A program made the translations under genes and the position numbers. A DNA stretch of 61,058 nt from an uncultured Anaerococcus sp. (GTDB lineage Bacteria; Bacillota; Clostridia; Tissierellales; Peptoniphilaceae), in the NCBI RefSeq assembly GCF_943912825.1, contig NZ_CALTUX010000008.1, positions 1-61,058 on the forward strand, read 5' to 3'. Of this stretch, positions 26,232 through 36,116 are shown piece by piece. Numbering within the stretch: position 1 is the first letter of the stretch; every line of letters starts with the position of its first letter. The notes beneath the pieces are model-generated. The model had not been told where the DNA came from. It worked only from the letters and a program-made list of their open reading frames with translations, and made no database searches.

Positions 26232-26936
26232 TTATTTATTTTCAAATTTTAAAAATTTCTTAGATAGGTATAGGGAAATAATTAGCTCCCCAAGACCAAA
26301 AAGAGCTAATAAGGCCAAATCATTGATACCGATATATCTTAAATTATTGGCTTCAATTGCCAAAAAGCTAAGTCCTACAATTTTTAAAGACTTAAAGGCT
26401 GTGGCAAAGCCAAAGATTGTAAAGATAGTTGATAAGAGGACTATTATCCCAAAGGACTTAATCCTTATAGCAAGGGCTCCAAATATCCCAATAATAGGAA
26501 GAGATAAAATTATGGACAGGATCATATAGTAAAGATATATGCTAAAGTCAATACTTGCAAAACCTGCTATAAATTTACCAGAAAGGTAAAATAGGCCTAG
26601 GAAATATATTTGACAAAGGCTTACTAGGATAAAGGCTAGACCTAACTTAGCTATTACAAAGTCTATATTTTTCTTTGGGCTTAGCCTAATAAATTTAAGG
26701 TCTGCCTTGTGTTCTGTTGCCCATAGGCTTGCAATTATTATTGCAATTAAGGGGATATAGAAAAAGGAAAAGTAAAACAAACTTACTTGAGTCCACAAAG
26801 ATTGCCACTGATTAGTTAAGCTACCTTTATTTCCCAAATAATTTATTAGGCCAAAGGCGTTGGCTAGTAAGGGAATTATAAGGCTTACTAGCAAGATATT
26901 TACAAATTTTATTTTCTTAATCTCTAATTTTAACAT
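26232..26936 (-). CDS. ABC-2 type permease, second of a pair
   Basis: 234-residue protein with six hydrophobic segments, of the ABC-2/BcrB-MutG kind found in lantibiotic self-protection and bacitracin-type exporters. The pattern (short N-terminus MLKLEIKKIKFVNI, then TM pairs with ATEHKADLKFIRLSPKKNIDF between) fits this family. It lies 8 bases after a sister permease and shares the operon with the ATPase encoded up to 28592. Substrate unknown. Confidence 0.78.
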   Translation of the reverse strand: MLKLEIKKIKFVNILLVSLIIPLLANAFGLINYLGNKGSLTNQWQSLWTQVSLFYFSFFYIPLIAIIIASLWATEHKADLKFIRLSPKKNIDFVIAKLGLAFILVSLCQIYFLGLFYLSGKFIAGFASIDFSIYLYYMILSIILSLPIIGIFGALAIRIKSFGIIVLLSTIFTIFGFATAFKSLKIVGLSFLAIEANNLRYIGINDLALLALFGLGELIISLYLSKKFLKFENK

Positions 26937-26944
26937 TTTTCCTC

Positions 26945-27697
26945 CTAATCCTTGTATAAGCTATAAGAGTTCATGGATTTTAAATAATAAAGACTTCCTA
27001 GTAGAAGTATTAGGGAGATGATTAGCGTATAGAAATTTATCGGATTTAATACCTGGATAAATTTACCTCCCTCATTTACATAAGAAATATTAAGTAGACT
27101 TGCCATCCATGCAAAGGGATTTACAAAAGATAAAGTTTCTGAACTAAGCATTGTTATTATGCCGGTAAGGCCTCCTATTATTGATAAAAATGATAGGGTG
27201 TAGACTTTTTTACTCTTCATTTCTATAATCATAAATATACTTACGAAAAATAAATTTATTATAAGGGCTGTTAGGTTTACGAGTCCAAATCTTAAGACCA
27301 TGTCACCACTAAAATTAAAATTAGCTGATCTTTTTGCTAGGCTTAAAAATACTAGTCCTTCTATTATTTGTAAGAAAACTAGCCTTAAAGCTAAAATCTT
27401 AAATTTATCAAAAAGTATGGAATTAACTTTTTCTCCAAGGATTATCTGCATTTGCCACATCTTGTTTTTTTCTTCAATCTCTATTACTTTTTTTACTAAT
27501 GATGATATTAGTATTGGGTTTATCAGCAAGGAAATAAATAAATAGGTGTCTAAAATATAAGCCAGTGGATAAGAGCTTTGAGGAAAAGACTTATTAAAAC
27601 TTGCCCCTAGAACTATTAACATCTGACCTAAAAATACTATTAGCATCAAGAAATTTATTCCAAGCCTTTTATATTTTTTTCTTTCTAAGTTTGCCAT
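26945..27697 (-). CDS. ABC-2 type permease, first of a pair
   Basis: 250 residues, six hydrophobic segments; EIEEKNKMWQMQIILGEKVNSILFDKFK between helices two and three is the coupling-helix region typical of LanE/BcrB-like permeases. The start is one base past the ATPase stop. With the following permease it would form a hetero-dimeric channel driven by one ATPase dimer, the LanFEG layout. Confidence 0.78.
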   Translation of the reverse strand: MANLERKKYKRLGINFLMLIVFLGQMLIVLGASFNKSFPQSSYPLAYILDTYLFISLLINPILISSLVKKVIEIEEKNKMWQMQIILGEKVNSILFDKFKILALRLVFLQIIEGLVFLSLAKRSANFNFSGDMVLRFGLVNLTALIINLFFVSIFMIIEMKSKKVYTLSFLSIIGGLTGIITMLSSETLSFVNPFAWMASLLNISYVNEGGKFIQVLNPINFYTLIISLILLLGSLYYLKSMNSYSLYKD

Positions 27698-27698
27698 C

Positions 27699-28592
27699 TT
27701 ATGACCTACTTTCTTCTATAAATAGCTTTTCAAGACTTTCTTTTTCTTCCTCTATCCTGTAAATATCAACCTTGCCATGGAGGAAATTTACAATATCTCC
27801 TATGTCTTGGTTTGAAATCTTACCTAAAATGATCTTTTTATCCATCATCCTGTCTTGGCCAAGACCCAAAAGCTCTAGGGCCTTCTTATTATCTGAAGTT
27901 AGTAAGGATATAAATGGTGGATGAAGCTTTCTATAATCTTCTAGGCTTCCATTGTAGGTCAAATTTCCATCTATCAGGATTCCTATATGGGTAGCTATTC
28001 TTTCCATTTCATCAAGGATGTGTGAAGATATCAATATGCTTGTTGAATTGTTTTTGACAATATTTTTAAATAAGTTCCTCATTTCCTCTATTCCTTGAGG
28101 ATCAAGGCCATTTATTGGCTCATCAAGGATTAAAAGCTTAGGGCTTCCGATTAGGGCCATAGCAATGCCTAGTCTTTGCTTCATACCAAGTGAATATTCC
28201 CTGGCCTTCTTTTTGCCTACATTATTAAGGCCAACCATAGCTAAGGTTTTTGGGATTTCCTCTATTTTTATCCCCTTAAGCTTACATATTATTTCAAGAT
28301 TTTCATAGCCTGTTAGGTGGTCATAAAAGGATGGATTTTCGATTAAAGCACCTAGATTTTTGTTTAAATCTTTCTGGTTCTTAGGGTTTACTTCCTGACC
28401 AAAAACCTTAACAAGGCCTCCATCTTTTTTAACAAGACCCAAGATACTCTTCATTAAAGTAGATTTTCCTGCTCCATTTTTTCCTATTAGGCCATAAATT
28501 GCACCCTCTTCAATTTCTAAAGAGTCTATATCTAAGACCTTTTTATTGTTATATGATTTTTGTAAATTTTTAACTTCAAGTATTTTTTTCAT
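27699..28592 (-). CDS. ABC transporter ATP-binding protein (LanF/BcrA type)
   Basis: 297 residues. Walker A IGKNGAGKSTLMKSILG, signature EYSLGMKQRLGIAMALIG, Walker B LLILDEPINGLDPQG, H-loop SSHIL. The C-terminal 80 residues are the extension common in BcrA/LanF ATPases. The ATG at 28592 has AGGAGG eight bases upstream and is preferred to a start 21 bases earlier. It heads a three-gene minus operon, divergent from a two-component system, a common arrangement for peptide-sensing and resistance modules. Confidence 0.9.
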   Translation of the reverse strand: MKKILEVKNLQKSYNNKKVLDIDSLEIEEGAIYGLIGKNGAGKSTLMKSILGLVKKDGGLVKVFGQEVNPKNQKDLNKNLGALIENPSFYDHLTGYENLEIICKLKGIKIEEIPKTLAMVGLNNVGKKKAREYSLGMKQRLGIAMALIGSPKLLILDEPINGLDPQGIEEMRNLFKNIVKNNSTSILISSHILDEMERIATHIGILIDGNLTYNGSLEDYRKLHPPFISLLTSDNKKALELLGLGQDRMMDKKIILGKISNQDIGDIVNFLHGKVDIYRIEEEKESLEKLFIEESRS

Positions 28593-28692
28593 AATCATTC
28601 CTCCTAAAACCATAATACCAAGACCTGATAAAGATAAAGTTTTAGTTAGGTCACTTTTACATCACAAAAGCAAATAAAGCACGAGTCTGGTG

Positions 28693-28698
28693 TATAAT
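28693..28698 (+). promoter_or_regulatory. Candidate -10 box for the two-component operon
   Basis: TATAAT 21 bases before the response-regulator ATG. No good -35 box lies at 16-18 bases, which suggests that an activator may be needed. Confidence 0.4.
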
Positions 28699-28719
28699 AA
28701 GGATAACAAGGAGGCTTAG

Positions 28720-29415
28720 ATGGATATAAGGAGTAATTTTTCAATATTAGTGGTTGATGATGAAAAGACCTTACTAGAAAATTTATATAATTTTTTGAAG
28801 GATAAGGGATTTAAAAAAGTTTATACTGCCAAAAACTTAAAGGAAGCAAGATTTAAAATTTCAAATTTTAAAATTGACCTGGTTGTTTTAGACTTGATGC
28901 TTCCAGATGGGAGTGGTTTTGATTTGTTAAGGGAAATTAGAAAGACTTCAGACATGGCTGTTATAATTTTATCTGCCCTAGATGGCCTTGATGACAGAAA
29001 AGAAGGCTTTGTAAATAAGGCAGATGACTATCTAGTCAAGCCCTTCTTCCCTGAAGAGCTCCTTTGGAGAATCGACGCTATCTTAAGAAGAAGTAAAAAA
29101 GTTAAATCTCTTGATAAAATAAATTTAGGCAAGGTAATTTTTGATATGTCCAAGGGTGTCCTCATCAAAAATGGCGAAGAAATAGCCCTTACAGCCACCC
29201 AATACAAAATCCTAGCCTATTTATCTGAAAATATAAATATGATTGTCTCTATAGATAGGATTTTAGATCATATTTGGGAAGATCCCTATGGTTATGAAAA
29301 CACTCTGATAACCCACATCTATAGGCTAAGGGAAAAACTTGAAGATAATCCTAGAGAGCCAAAGATTTTGATAACCATAAAGGGCCTTGGTTATAAGCTT
29401 GTTAAAGAGGAATAG
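28720..29415 (+). CDS. OmpR/PhoB-family response regulator
   Basis: 231 residues. Receiver domain with acidic pocket VVDDEKTLLE and phospho-acceptor D58 in LVVLDLMLPDGSG, conserved Lys in ADDYLVKPFFPEE; C-terminal winged-helix DNA-binding domain (LTATQYKILAYLSENINMIV, THIYRLREKLE). Its stop abuts the histidine kinase ATG. The divergent ABC operon is the likely target, possibly with the FtsX-type system. Confidence 0.93.
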   Translation: MDIRSNFSILVVDDEKTLLENLYNFLKDKGFKKVYTAKNLKEARFKISNFKIDLVVLDLMLPDGSGFDLLREIRKTSDMAVIILSALDGLDDRKEGFVNKADDYLVKPFFPEELLWRIDAILRRSKKVKSLDKINLGKVIFDMSKGVLIKNGEEIALTATQYKILAYLSENINMIVSIDRILDHIWEDPYGYENTLITHIYRLREKLEDNPREPKILITIKGLGYKLVKEE

Positions 29416-30711
29416 ATGTTTGACTATATTTTAAAAAGATTTAAGAAAATTGTAATCAGAATATTGTTCTTGCTATTTTTCCTAATATTTTTATTTATGA
29501 CCTTCCTTTACCTAAACTACAGGCTTAACAATAAATACCCAAATCCTAACGATGTTTTTTCTTATGTAGAAACTAATAAAACTAGGACCTACCTTAATGA
29601 TACAAATAAGGAATTACTAAAAGATCATGATATTTGGGCTATAAGAATTAATAAGGATGGGAAGGTCATAGAATCTTTTGCTAAGCCAAAGGAAGTTAAG
29701 GATAAATTTGAAATCACAGATGTGGCAGGCTTTACAAGGTATTATCTAGCTGACTATCCTGTATTTACCTACATCCTAAACGATGGGCTAATCCTTTTTG
29801 CTTATCCTAAAAATTCCTTAGACAAGCTTCCCTTTAATTATTACAATTATAAGGACCTGATTTTTAATGTAAAACTCTTTATAGGTTTCGTTATTTTATT
29901 TTTAGCCCTTGTCTATATTTTTTATAGGATTGATATCAAAAATATCTTAAAAAACACCCTCCCCTTTCAAAAGGCTCTTGATAGGCTCTACGAAGATGAT
30001 TTTGCAAGGCTAGATGAATATGGAGAATTGAAAGATCTTGCTGTTTCTATAAACAAGGCTAATGAAAAGTTCAACAATCTTAAAATTGCCCAAGTTAAGT
30101 GGATTAGGGGCCTTAGCCACGATGTAAGAACTCCGCTTGCTAAGATTTCCTGGGAAGTAAGCAGGGAGAACAAGAATGACATCGATATCCAAAATATCCA
30201 AGACCAAGTCCTAAAAATTTCAAATATCCTAGAAGGCCTAAACCTTACCATGTCCCTTTCAAATATTGATAAGAAAGACTTTAAGTCTCAAAATCCTGTC
30301 AAAATTATTAGAAAAGTAATTGTCGATAAGCTAAATGAGAATCCTGATAGGGAAATTATTTTTGAAAATAAGCTAGAAAAAAATGATTTAAAGATTAGAA
30401 TGGATGCTAATTTATTTTATAGGATGCTTGAAAATATCCTAAAAAATTCACTATCATATACACAAGGAAAAATTACTGTTAGGCTCACAAATCCTGACCA
30501 TAGGCTCATAATTACAATAAGTGATGAGGGAAGTGGGATTTCCTATGACCTCATAAGAAGGATTAATGAGGAAGATTTGACCAATATAACCAAACATGGT
30601 TTGGGGATTTTTATTTCAAAGCAAATCGCCGAATTGCATGACGGAGCTTTTCTTATTGCAAATAAAAAACCTGGCCTTGAGATATCTTTTATCTTTGACC
30701 ATATAGAATGA
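29416..30711 (+). CDS. Membrane histidine kinase
   Basis: 431 residues: TM1 at about 12-32, an extracytoplasmic sensor of about 110 residues, TM2 at about 147-168, then a linker, HisKA domain with H-box GLSHDVRTPLAKISWEV (phospho-His near residue 234), N-box FYRMLENILKNSLSY and G-boxes ITISDEGSGI and HGLGIFISKQIAELH. The sensor size is larger than in BceS-like intramembrane kinases, so it probably reads a ligand itself. Confidence 0.93.
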   Translation: MFDYILKRFKKIVIRILFLLFFLIFLFMTFLYLNYRLNNKYPNPNDVFSYVETNKTRTYLNDTNKELLKDHDIWAIRINKDGKVIESFAKPKEVKDKFEITDVAGFTRYYLADYPVFTYILNDGLILFAYPKNSLDKLPFNYYNYKDLIFNVKLFIGFVILFLALVYIFYRIDIKNILKNTLPFQKALDRLYEDDFARLDEYGELKDLAVSINKANEKFNNLKIAQVKWIRGLSHDVRTPLAKISWEVSRENKNDIDIQNIQDQVLKISNILEGLNLTMSLSNIDKKDFKSQNPVKIIRKVIVDKLNENPDREIIFENKLEKNDLKIRMDANLFYRMLENILKNSLSYTQGKITVRLTNPDHRLIITISDEGSGISYDLIRRINEEDLTNITKHGLGIFISKQIAELHDGAFLIANKKPGLEISFIFDHIE

Positions 30712-30715
30712 ATCG

Positions 30716-30757
30716 AAAAAGCTGACCCTAGATTAATTTTGGGTCAGCTTTATTTTT
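30716..30757. terminator. Bidirectional terminator between the kinase and polC
   Basis: 11-bp stem AAAGCTGACCC/GGGTCAGCTTT (30718-30728 with 30741-30751) with A-run and T-run flanks. Confidence 0.93.
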
Positions 30758-33700
30758 TTAAAACAAGCCATCAAATAGGCTCATTTGATTTTCTTCTTGG
30801 ATACCATCTATGATTCCCAAGTCCTTTAGGCTTTTGATGGCGTTTTTATTTAGGCAAGTTCTAGACCTTAGATCTTCTATAGATATAAAATTGCCCTTTT
30901 GGCGCTCTTCTACTATGTCCTTTGCCATAGCTTCACTTACATCATCCACTGCCGCAAGGGGTGGAAGAATTGCCCCATCTTCTATCAAGAACTTCCTAGA
31001 ATCTGACTTGTAGATGTCAGCCTTTCTGATTTTTATCTCTCTAGCATGCATCTCTTCAGCTACTTCTAAGACTGTCTTTAGGGCATTGTCCCTTTGAGTA
31101 AGGTCAAACCTATCCTTGTAGGAATCAAGAGCTAGCCTTACAGCATCAAAGCCAGATAGGATTGTCGAATAGGAGAAGTCATTTAGCTTGGAATTAAAAT
31201 ATGAAGCGTAAAAGGCTTCTGGATAATAAACCTTGTAATAGGCTATCCTATAAGACATCAGACAATAGGCAACGGCGTGGGCCTTTGGGAAAAGATATTT
31301 TATCTTTAGGCAAGACTCCACATACCAATCCTTGACCCCATTTTCCTTCATGTATTCAATAGTCTCCTCATCAAGACCCTTGCCCTTACGGACCCTTTCC
31401 ATGATTTGGAAGGATTTTTTCTTATCAAGGCCTTCAGTGATTAAGGCATTCATGATATCATCCCTGGTTGAAATTATTTCGTCAAAGGATGCGGTATTTG
31501 ATTTTACAAGGTCTTGGGCATTGTTAAGCCACACGTCTGTTCCGTGGGAAAGACCAGAAATCCTAGCCATCTCTGAAAATTTCTTAGGATAGGTATCCTT
31601 TAACATGCCCCTTACAAAGTTTGTACCAAACTCAGGTATGCCAAGGGTTCCTATGTCATTATTTGAAAAATTGTGCTTAATCTTAAGGGGTTCTGTAGAT
31701 GAAAATATCTTCATTACATTAGCATCATCCATCTTTATATTTAGTGGATCTGTATCTGTTAAATCCTGAAGAGCCCTTATAATTGAAGGCACATCGTGGC
31801 CTAGCAGGTCAAGCTTAAGGAGGGTTTCTTCCATTACTGAATATGGGAAGTGGGTCGTCCTTATATCTCCCCTCGGATCATCTGCTGGATACTGGATTGG
31901 GGTTATGTCAAAAACATCTATATCATTTGGCACGACTATTAAGCCGCCCGGATGCTGGCCAGTTGATCTTTTGACATCCTTTAGCCCCCTCTGAAAGCTT
32001 CTAATCTGAGCATTAGTTAGGTTTAAATTATTTTCTTCCATATACTTTTTGATATAGCCAAAAGCTGTATTGTCCTGGATTTTGCCTATAGTTCCTGCCC
32101 TAAATACATGGCCCCTACCAAAGAGCTCTTCGGTATATTTGTGGATTGTAGGTTGGTATTCACCAGCGAAGTTTAAGTCTATATCAGGTTCCTTATCTCC
32201 TTCAAAGCCCAAAAATACCTCAAAAGGTATGTTGTGGCCATCTTTTTTCATCTCTGTCCCACATTCTGGACAAGCTTTATCTGGATAATCTATACCAGAA
32301 CCCAAGAGATCTTCTGGGAAAAATTCTGAATGCTTGCAGTTTGGGCACACATAGTGAGGGCAAAGTGGATTTACCTCTGTAATATCAGCCATGGTCGCTG
32401 CAAAGGATGAACCAACCGATCCCCTAGATCCTACAAGATAGCCATCATCATTAGATTTTTTAACTAGCTTTTGGGCTATGATATAAAGAACAGCGTATCC
32501 ATTTGAAATAATGGAATTAAGCTCTTTTTCAAGCCTTGCCTCGACTATTTCTGGTAGCGTATCTCCATAAATTGAGTGGGCCTTTTTAAAACAAGTTTCC
32601 CTAAGCATCTCTTCAGATCCCTCGATTTTTGGAGGGAAGGTGCCAGGTGGAATTGGCCTTAAATCTTCAATCTGATCTGCAATTTTTTTAGGATTTGCTA
32701 TGACAAGGTCATAAGAGATTTTATCTCCCAAATAAGCAAATTCCCTAAGCATTTCATCAGTTGTCCTTAGGTAATAAAGAGGTCGATTTTCCTTATAGAA
32801 GAAGAAGGACCCCTTCTTTAGGATATTTCTAAGCTTATAGTCCCTAGGATTTAGGTACCTTACCCCACCGGTTGCTGCTACAAGCTTTTTATCGCGATTT
32901 CCATAGGCAATTATCTTTTCATTTATGGCCCTTACCTGGTCTTTGGAATCAATTTTCCCACTTTCTATCATATCTTCATAGATAGATAGGGGCTCAACCT
33001 GGTAAAAATCAAAGAGACTTAGATATTTTTCTATATCCCTGTCAGACCTTTGATTTATTAGATAATCGACAAGGATTCCTTCAGATCCACCAGAGCCTAA
33101 AATTATGCCCTCCCTATATTTTAGAATCGTAGATAAAGGAGTCCTCGCTTCGCCATTTGCTATATGGTTCATCCTTGATTCTGAAATTAGTTGGTAGAGA
33201 TTTTTAAGACCTATCTTATCCTTGGCATAGGCTAAAACTGAATAGGTTTTGTGCTTGGCCTTTGGATAATTAGTCGTTAGAGAATTGATATTTAGAAGGC
33301 TTATGCCTTCTTCTTTAGTAATCATCTCAAACATCTTAATGAAAATCTGAGCTGTAGCCCTAGCATCATCGCTTGCCCTGTGGTGGTTAAAAGCTGGGAT
33401 TTCAAGTCTTCTAGCTATTTTATCTAGGGAGAACTTGCCCATATCATCAAAAAGTGCCCTAGCCATTGGCAAGGTGTCTAGGTAGACCGGGTCAAATTTA
33501 AGGCCGAGCCTTTGGGCATTGACCCTTATAAAGCCAACGTCAAAGTCTGTATTTTGGCCAACTATAATTGCATCTCCACAAAATTCTAAAAATCCTGGCA
33601 AGACCTCATCTATCTTTGGCTTATCGGCAAGCATGGCATCTGTTATGCCTGTTATCTCTATAATTTTTTCAGGCAGCATTCTTTCAGGGTTTATTAGCTG

Positions 33701-35056
33701 GTTGTAAGTCTCAGTTATTTCTCCATTTTCAACCCTAACTGCACCGATTTCTGTAATGGCATCCCTATATCTTAAAAGGCCTGTTGTCTCAATATCAAAG
33801 ACTACGAAGGAGCCTTCTTCAAGCTTTTTAAAATCTGATGGATCCTTTTCTGATAAATTTGTAAGAATCCTAAGGTCATCTTCTACCATAAGGAGTTCTG
33901 CACCTGGCAAAACCTTGATACCTTTTGACTTGTACTTGTCATAGATATTTGGTAGGACTTGGAGATTTTCTGTATCGGTTATACCGATTGTATCCCAGCC
34001 CCAGTCTGTAAGAGTGCCTAAAAGGTCTCCATCATCCACAAAACCATCGAGGTTGGTATATTTAGTGTGAAGCTGGAGTTCAAAACGCTTGTCAGCCGCT
34101 AGGTCAACTTTCTTACCAATTAGAGCCTCCCTTACAGAATTAATGGTAAAGACATCTTCCTTGGCAAAGTCATCAAAGTTAAGAGTTCCTTCAACCTGGA
34201 CTGCCATCCCATCCTTAAGGCCTTCTAGCTTATAATTGTTATTTTTATTGGCAAAAATTTTACAAGATATGGCATCGGTCTTATCTTCAAGGTCAAAGGT
34301 ATAGATAAAATATCCATTTTTAGTCTCAAAGCAAGATAGGCCAAAAATCCTTCCTATTAGGCCATTTGCCATGCCCTTCTTATCATAGAGATCTTCTATA
34401 TTTATGGGATCTAACCTTTGCTTTCTACCAAAATTTAGACCATCCTCTGCTGGCTTTTGCTTTTGGATTTTCTCCTTGGCTGAGTTTTGAATAGAAATTG
34501 CATTAGCAATTTGCCTTTGGAGCTTGGCCTCCTTGGCCTTTTTTAAGTCTTCTGCCGAGTCTTTTTCATTAGGATTTTCTTCCTTTTGAGGAATTTCTCC
34601 CGCTGCTAGTTTTTCTTCTTGAGAAGAAGTTTCTTCCTTATTTGAATTTAAAGGCTCATCTTCTACTTTTTCAGGTCCTTGGTCAATATCTTGAAGATTA
34701 TCACTTGGCACATCATCCTTACTAGGCTTTAAATCTTCATCATGAGGTATATCCATATACTCAATTTCTTCTTCAAAATCATCCGCAAACGAATCGTAAT
34801 TATCCCCTAAATTTTCAGGAAGATCTTCATTTATATTTTCTAATTCATGGGTCTCTTCTATCTCTATTTTTTTATAGCTTATAGAAAGGTCCATGTCAGA
34901 AAAATATTCTCTTAGGTCTTCCTCCTTGTTGCTTAAAAGTGGGTCTTCGCTTTCTATCAAAAGGTGGAGCCTATTTTCTTTTTTGTAATAGGTCGCTTCA
35001 ATTATATAAAAAATTTCTTTTTCAATTTTTATTAAAGAACCAAGGTCAATTCTCAT
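30758..35056 (-). CDS. polC: DNA polymerase III subunit alpha, PolC type
   Basis: Main replicative polymerase of low-GC Gram-positives; 1432 residues, the normal size. Order: N-terminal domain with a long acidic stretch (about 65-170), OB domain, PHP domain interrupted by the DEDDh proofreading exonuclease (FVVFDIETTGLLRYRDAITE, NTDFDVGF, HHRASDDARAT), then polymerase palm/fingers (DDGYLVGSRGSVGSSFAAT, Zn-type CPNCKHSEFF...CPECG, PDIDLNFAGEYQ, TGQHPGGLIVVP). Exonuclease and polymerase sites are intact. The PHP site is not: the usual HxH, TDH and VHYL positions read QLH, TDT and VRYL. It overlaps ispG by 11 bases. Confidence 0.97.
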   Translation of the reverse strand: MRIDLGSLIKIEKEIFYIIEATYYKKENRLHLLIESEDPLLSNKEEDLREYFSDMDLSISYKKIEIEETHELENINEDLPENLGDNYDSFADDFEEEIEYMDIPHDEDLKPSKDDVPSDNLQDIDQGPEKVEDEPLNSNKEETSSQEEKLAAGEIPQKEENPNEKDSAEDLKKAKEAKLQRQIANAISIQNSAKEKIQKQKPAEDGLNFGRKQRLDPINIEDLYDKKGMANGLIGRIFGLSCFETKNGYFIYTFDLEDKTDAISCKIFANKNNNYKLEGLKDGMAVQVEGTLNFDDFAKEDVFTINSVREALIGKKVDLAADKRFELQLHTKYTNLDGFVDDGDLLGTLTDWGWDTIGITDTENLQVLPNIYDKYKSKGIKVLPGAELLMVEDDLRILTNLSEKDPSDFKKLEEGSFVVFDIETTGLLRYRDAITEIGAVRVENGEITETYNQLINPERMLPEKIIEITGITDAMLADKPKIDEVLPGFLEFCGDAIIVGQNTDFDVGFIRVNAQRLGLKFDPVYLDTLPMARALFDDMGKFSLDKIARRLEIPAFNHHRASDDARATAQIFIKMFEMITKEEGISLLNINSLTTNYPKAKHKTYSVLAYAKDKIGLKNLYQLISESRMNHIANGEARTPLSTILKYREGIILGSGGSEGILVDYLINQRSDRDIEKYLSLFDFYQVEPLSIYEDMIESGKIDSKDQVRAINEKIIAYGNRDKKLVAATGGVRYLNPRDYKLRNILKKGSFFFYKENRPLYYLRTTDEMLREFAYLGDKISYDLVIANPKKIADQIEDLRPIPPGTFPPKIEGSEEMLRETCFKKAHSIYGDTLPEIVEARLEKELNSIISNGYAVLYIIAQKLVKKSNDDGYLVGSRGSVGSSFAATMADITEVNPLCPHYVCPNCKHSEFFPEDLLGSGIDYPDKACPECGTEMKKDGHNIPFEVFLGFEGDKEPDIDLNFAGEYQPTIHKYTEELFGRGHVFRAGTIGKIQDNTAFGYIKKYMEENNLNLTNAQIRSFQRGLKDVKRSTGQHPGGLIVVPNDIDVFDITPIQYPADDPRGDIRTTHFPYSVMEETLLKLDLLGHDVPSIIRALQDLTDTDPLNIKMDDANVMKIFSSTEPLKIKHNFSNNDIGTLGIPEFGTNFVRGMLKDTYPKKFSEMARISGLSHGTDVWLNNAQDLVKSNTASFDEIISTRDDIMNALITEGLDKKKSFQIMERVRKGKGLDEETIEYMKENGVKDWYVESCLKIKYLFPKAHAVAYCLMSYRIAYYKVYYPEAFYASYFNSKLNDFSYSTILSGFDAVRLALDSYKDRFDLTQRDNALKTVLEVAEEMHAREIKIRKADIYKSDSRKFLIEDGAILPPLAAVDDVSEAMAKDIVEERQKGNFISIEDLRSRTCLNKNAIKSLKDLGIIDGIQEENQMSLFDGLF

Positions 35057-36104
35057 CTTGCTTTTCTTTCAAAACTTCTATTAGGGTATCGACTATTTCT
35101 TCTTCCTTTACTTTCTTGATGGTCTTTCCATCTTTAAACAAGAAGCCCATGCCATTTGCTGCAGAAATTCCATAGTCAGCTTCCTTTGATTCTCCAGGTC
35201 CATTTACAGGACAACCCATGATTGCAACCTTGGCATTTACCTTAAGGCCCTTCGATTTTTCTTCAACTTCTGCAACAATATTTGGAAGGTCTACGGTAGT
35301 TCTTGAGCAAGTTGGACAAGATACTATATCAAGCCCATCTCGTCTTAGGCCAAGGGCCTTTAGAATTGCCTTACCAGCCTTAACTTCTTCTACAATATCA
35401 CCTGTGATTGAAACCCTAAGCGTATCACCAATCCCATCTTTTAATAAAGAACCTATACCAATTGATGATTTGACAAGGGCTTGATAGAGAGGTCCTGCCT
35501 CTGTTACTCCTAGGTGAAGTGGGTAGTCAACCTTTGAAGATAAGAGCCTATAGGCATCTATCATGGTGTTTACATCAGATGATTTTACAGATATTTTTAT
35601 ATCGTGAAAATCCATGTCTTCAAGGATTTTAACCTCTTCAAGGGCACTTGCCACAAGGGAATCCTTATTAACTCCCCCAAAGCGATCGACAATTTCTCTT
35701 GAAACAGAACCTGAGTTTACCCCTATCCTTATTGGAATTGAGCGTTTCTTGCATTCTTCAACTAAAAGAGCTACCTTATCCTTACCTCCAATATTGCCTG
35801 GATTGTATCTTAGGCAATCACATCCATTTTCTACAGCTGCTAGGGCAAGCTTATAATCAAATTGTATATCTGCCACAAAAGGAATATTTGTAGCTTCCTT
35901 AATTTTTCTAATGGCCAAGGCATCTTCTATGGTATTTATGGCTGATCGAGATATATCGCAGCCTTCAGCCTCAAGAGCCCTTATTTGCTTTACTACCGCA
36001 TCTACATCGGATGTTTTTGCTGTTGTCATTGATTGGATAGAAATAGGAGAGTCGCCTCCAATAGCAACATCTCCTACAAAAATTTTCCTAGTTTGTCTTC
36101 TCAT
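35046..36104 (-). CDS. ispG: 4-hydroxy-3-methylbut-2-en-1-yl diphosphate synthase
   Basis: [4Fe-4S] enzyme of the MEP isoprenoid pathway. 352 residues; N-terminal TIM barrel (GGDSPISIQSMTTAKTSDVD) and C-terminal cluster domain with Cys ligands in VSCPTCSRTTVDLP and IMGCPVNGPGE. It follows rseP after 12 bases and overlaps polC. dxr, the second MEP gene usually found next to rseP, is not here. Confidence 0.96.
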   Translation of the reverse strand: MRRQTRKIFVGDVAIGGDSPISIQSMTTAKTSDVDAVVKQIRALEAEGCDISRSAINTIEDALAIRKIKEATNIPFVADIQFDYKLALAAVENGCDCLRYNPGNIGGKDKVALLVEECKKRSIPIRIGVNSGSVSREIVDRFGGVNKDSLVASALEEVKILEDMDFHDIKISVKSSDVNTMIDAYRLLSSKVDYPLHLGVTEAGPLYQALVKSSIGIGSLLKDGIGDTLRVSITGDIVEEVKAGKAILKALGLRRDGLDIVSCPTCSRTTVDLPNIVAEVEEKSKGLKVNAKVAIMGCPVNGPGESKEADYGISAANGMGFLFKDGKTIKKVKEEEIVDTLIEVLKEKQDEN

Positions 36105-36116
36105 TTTGCCTTCCTT

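Noticed and set aside
26232..28592. A certain lantibiotic immunity (LanFEG) assignment
   Set aside because: The gene layout fits, but there is no precursor peptide or modification gene nearby; kept as type only.
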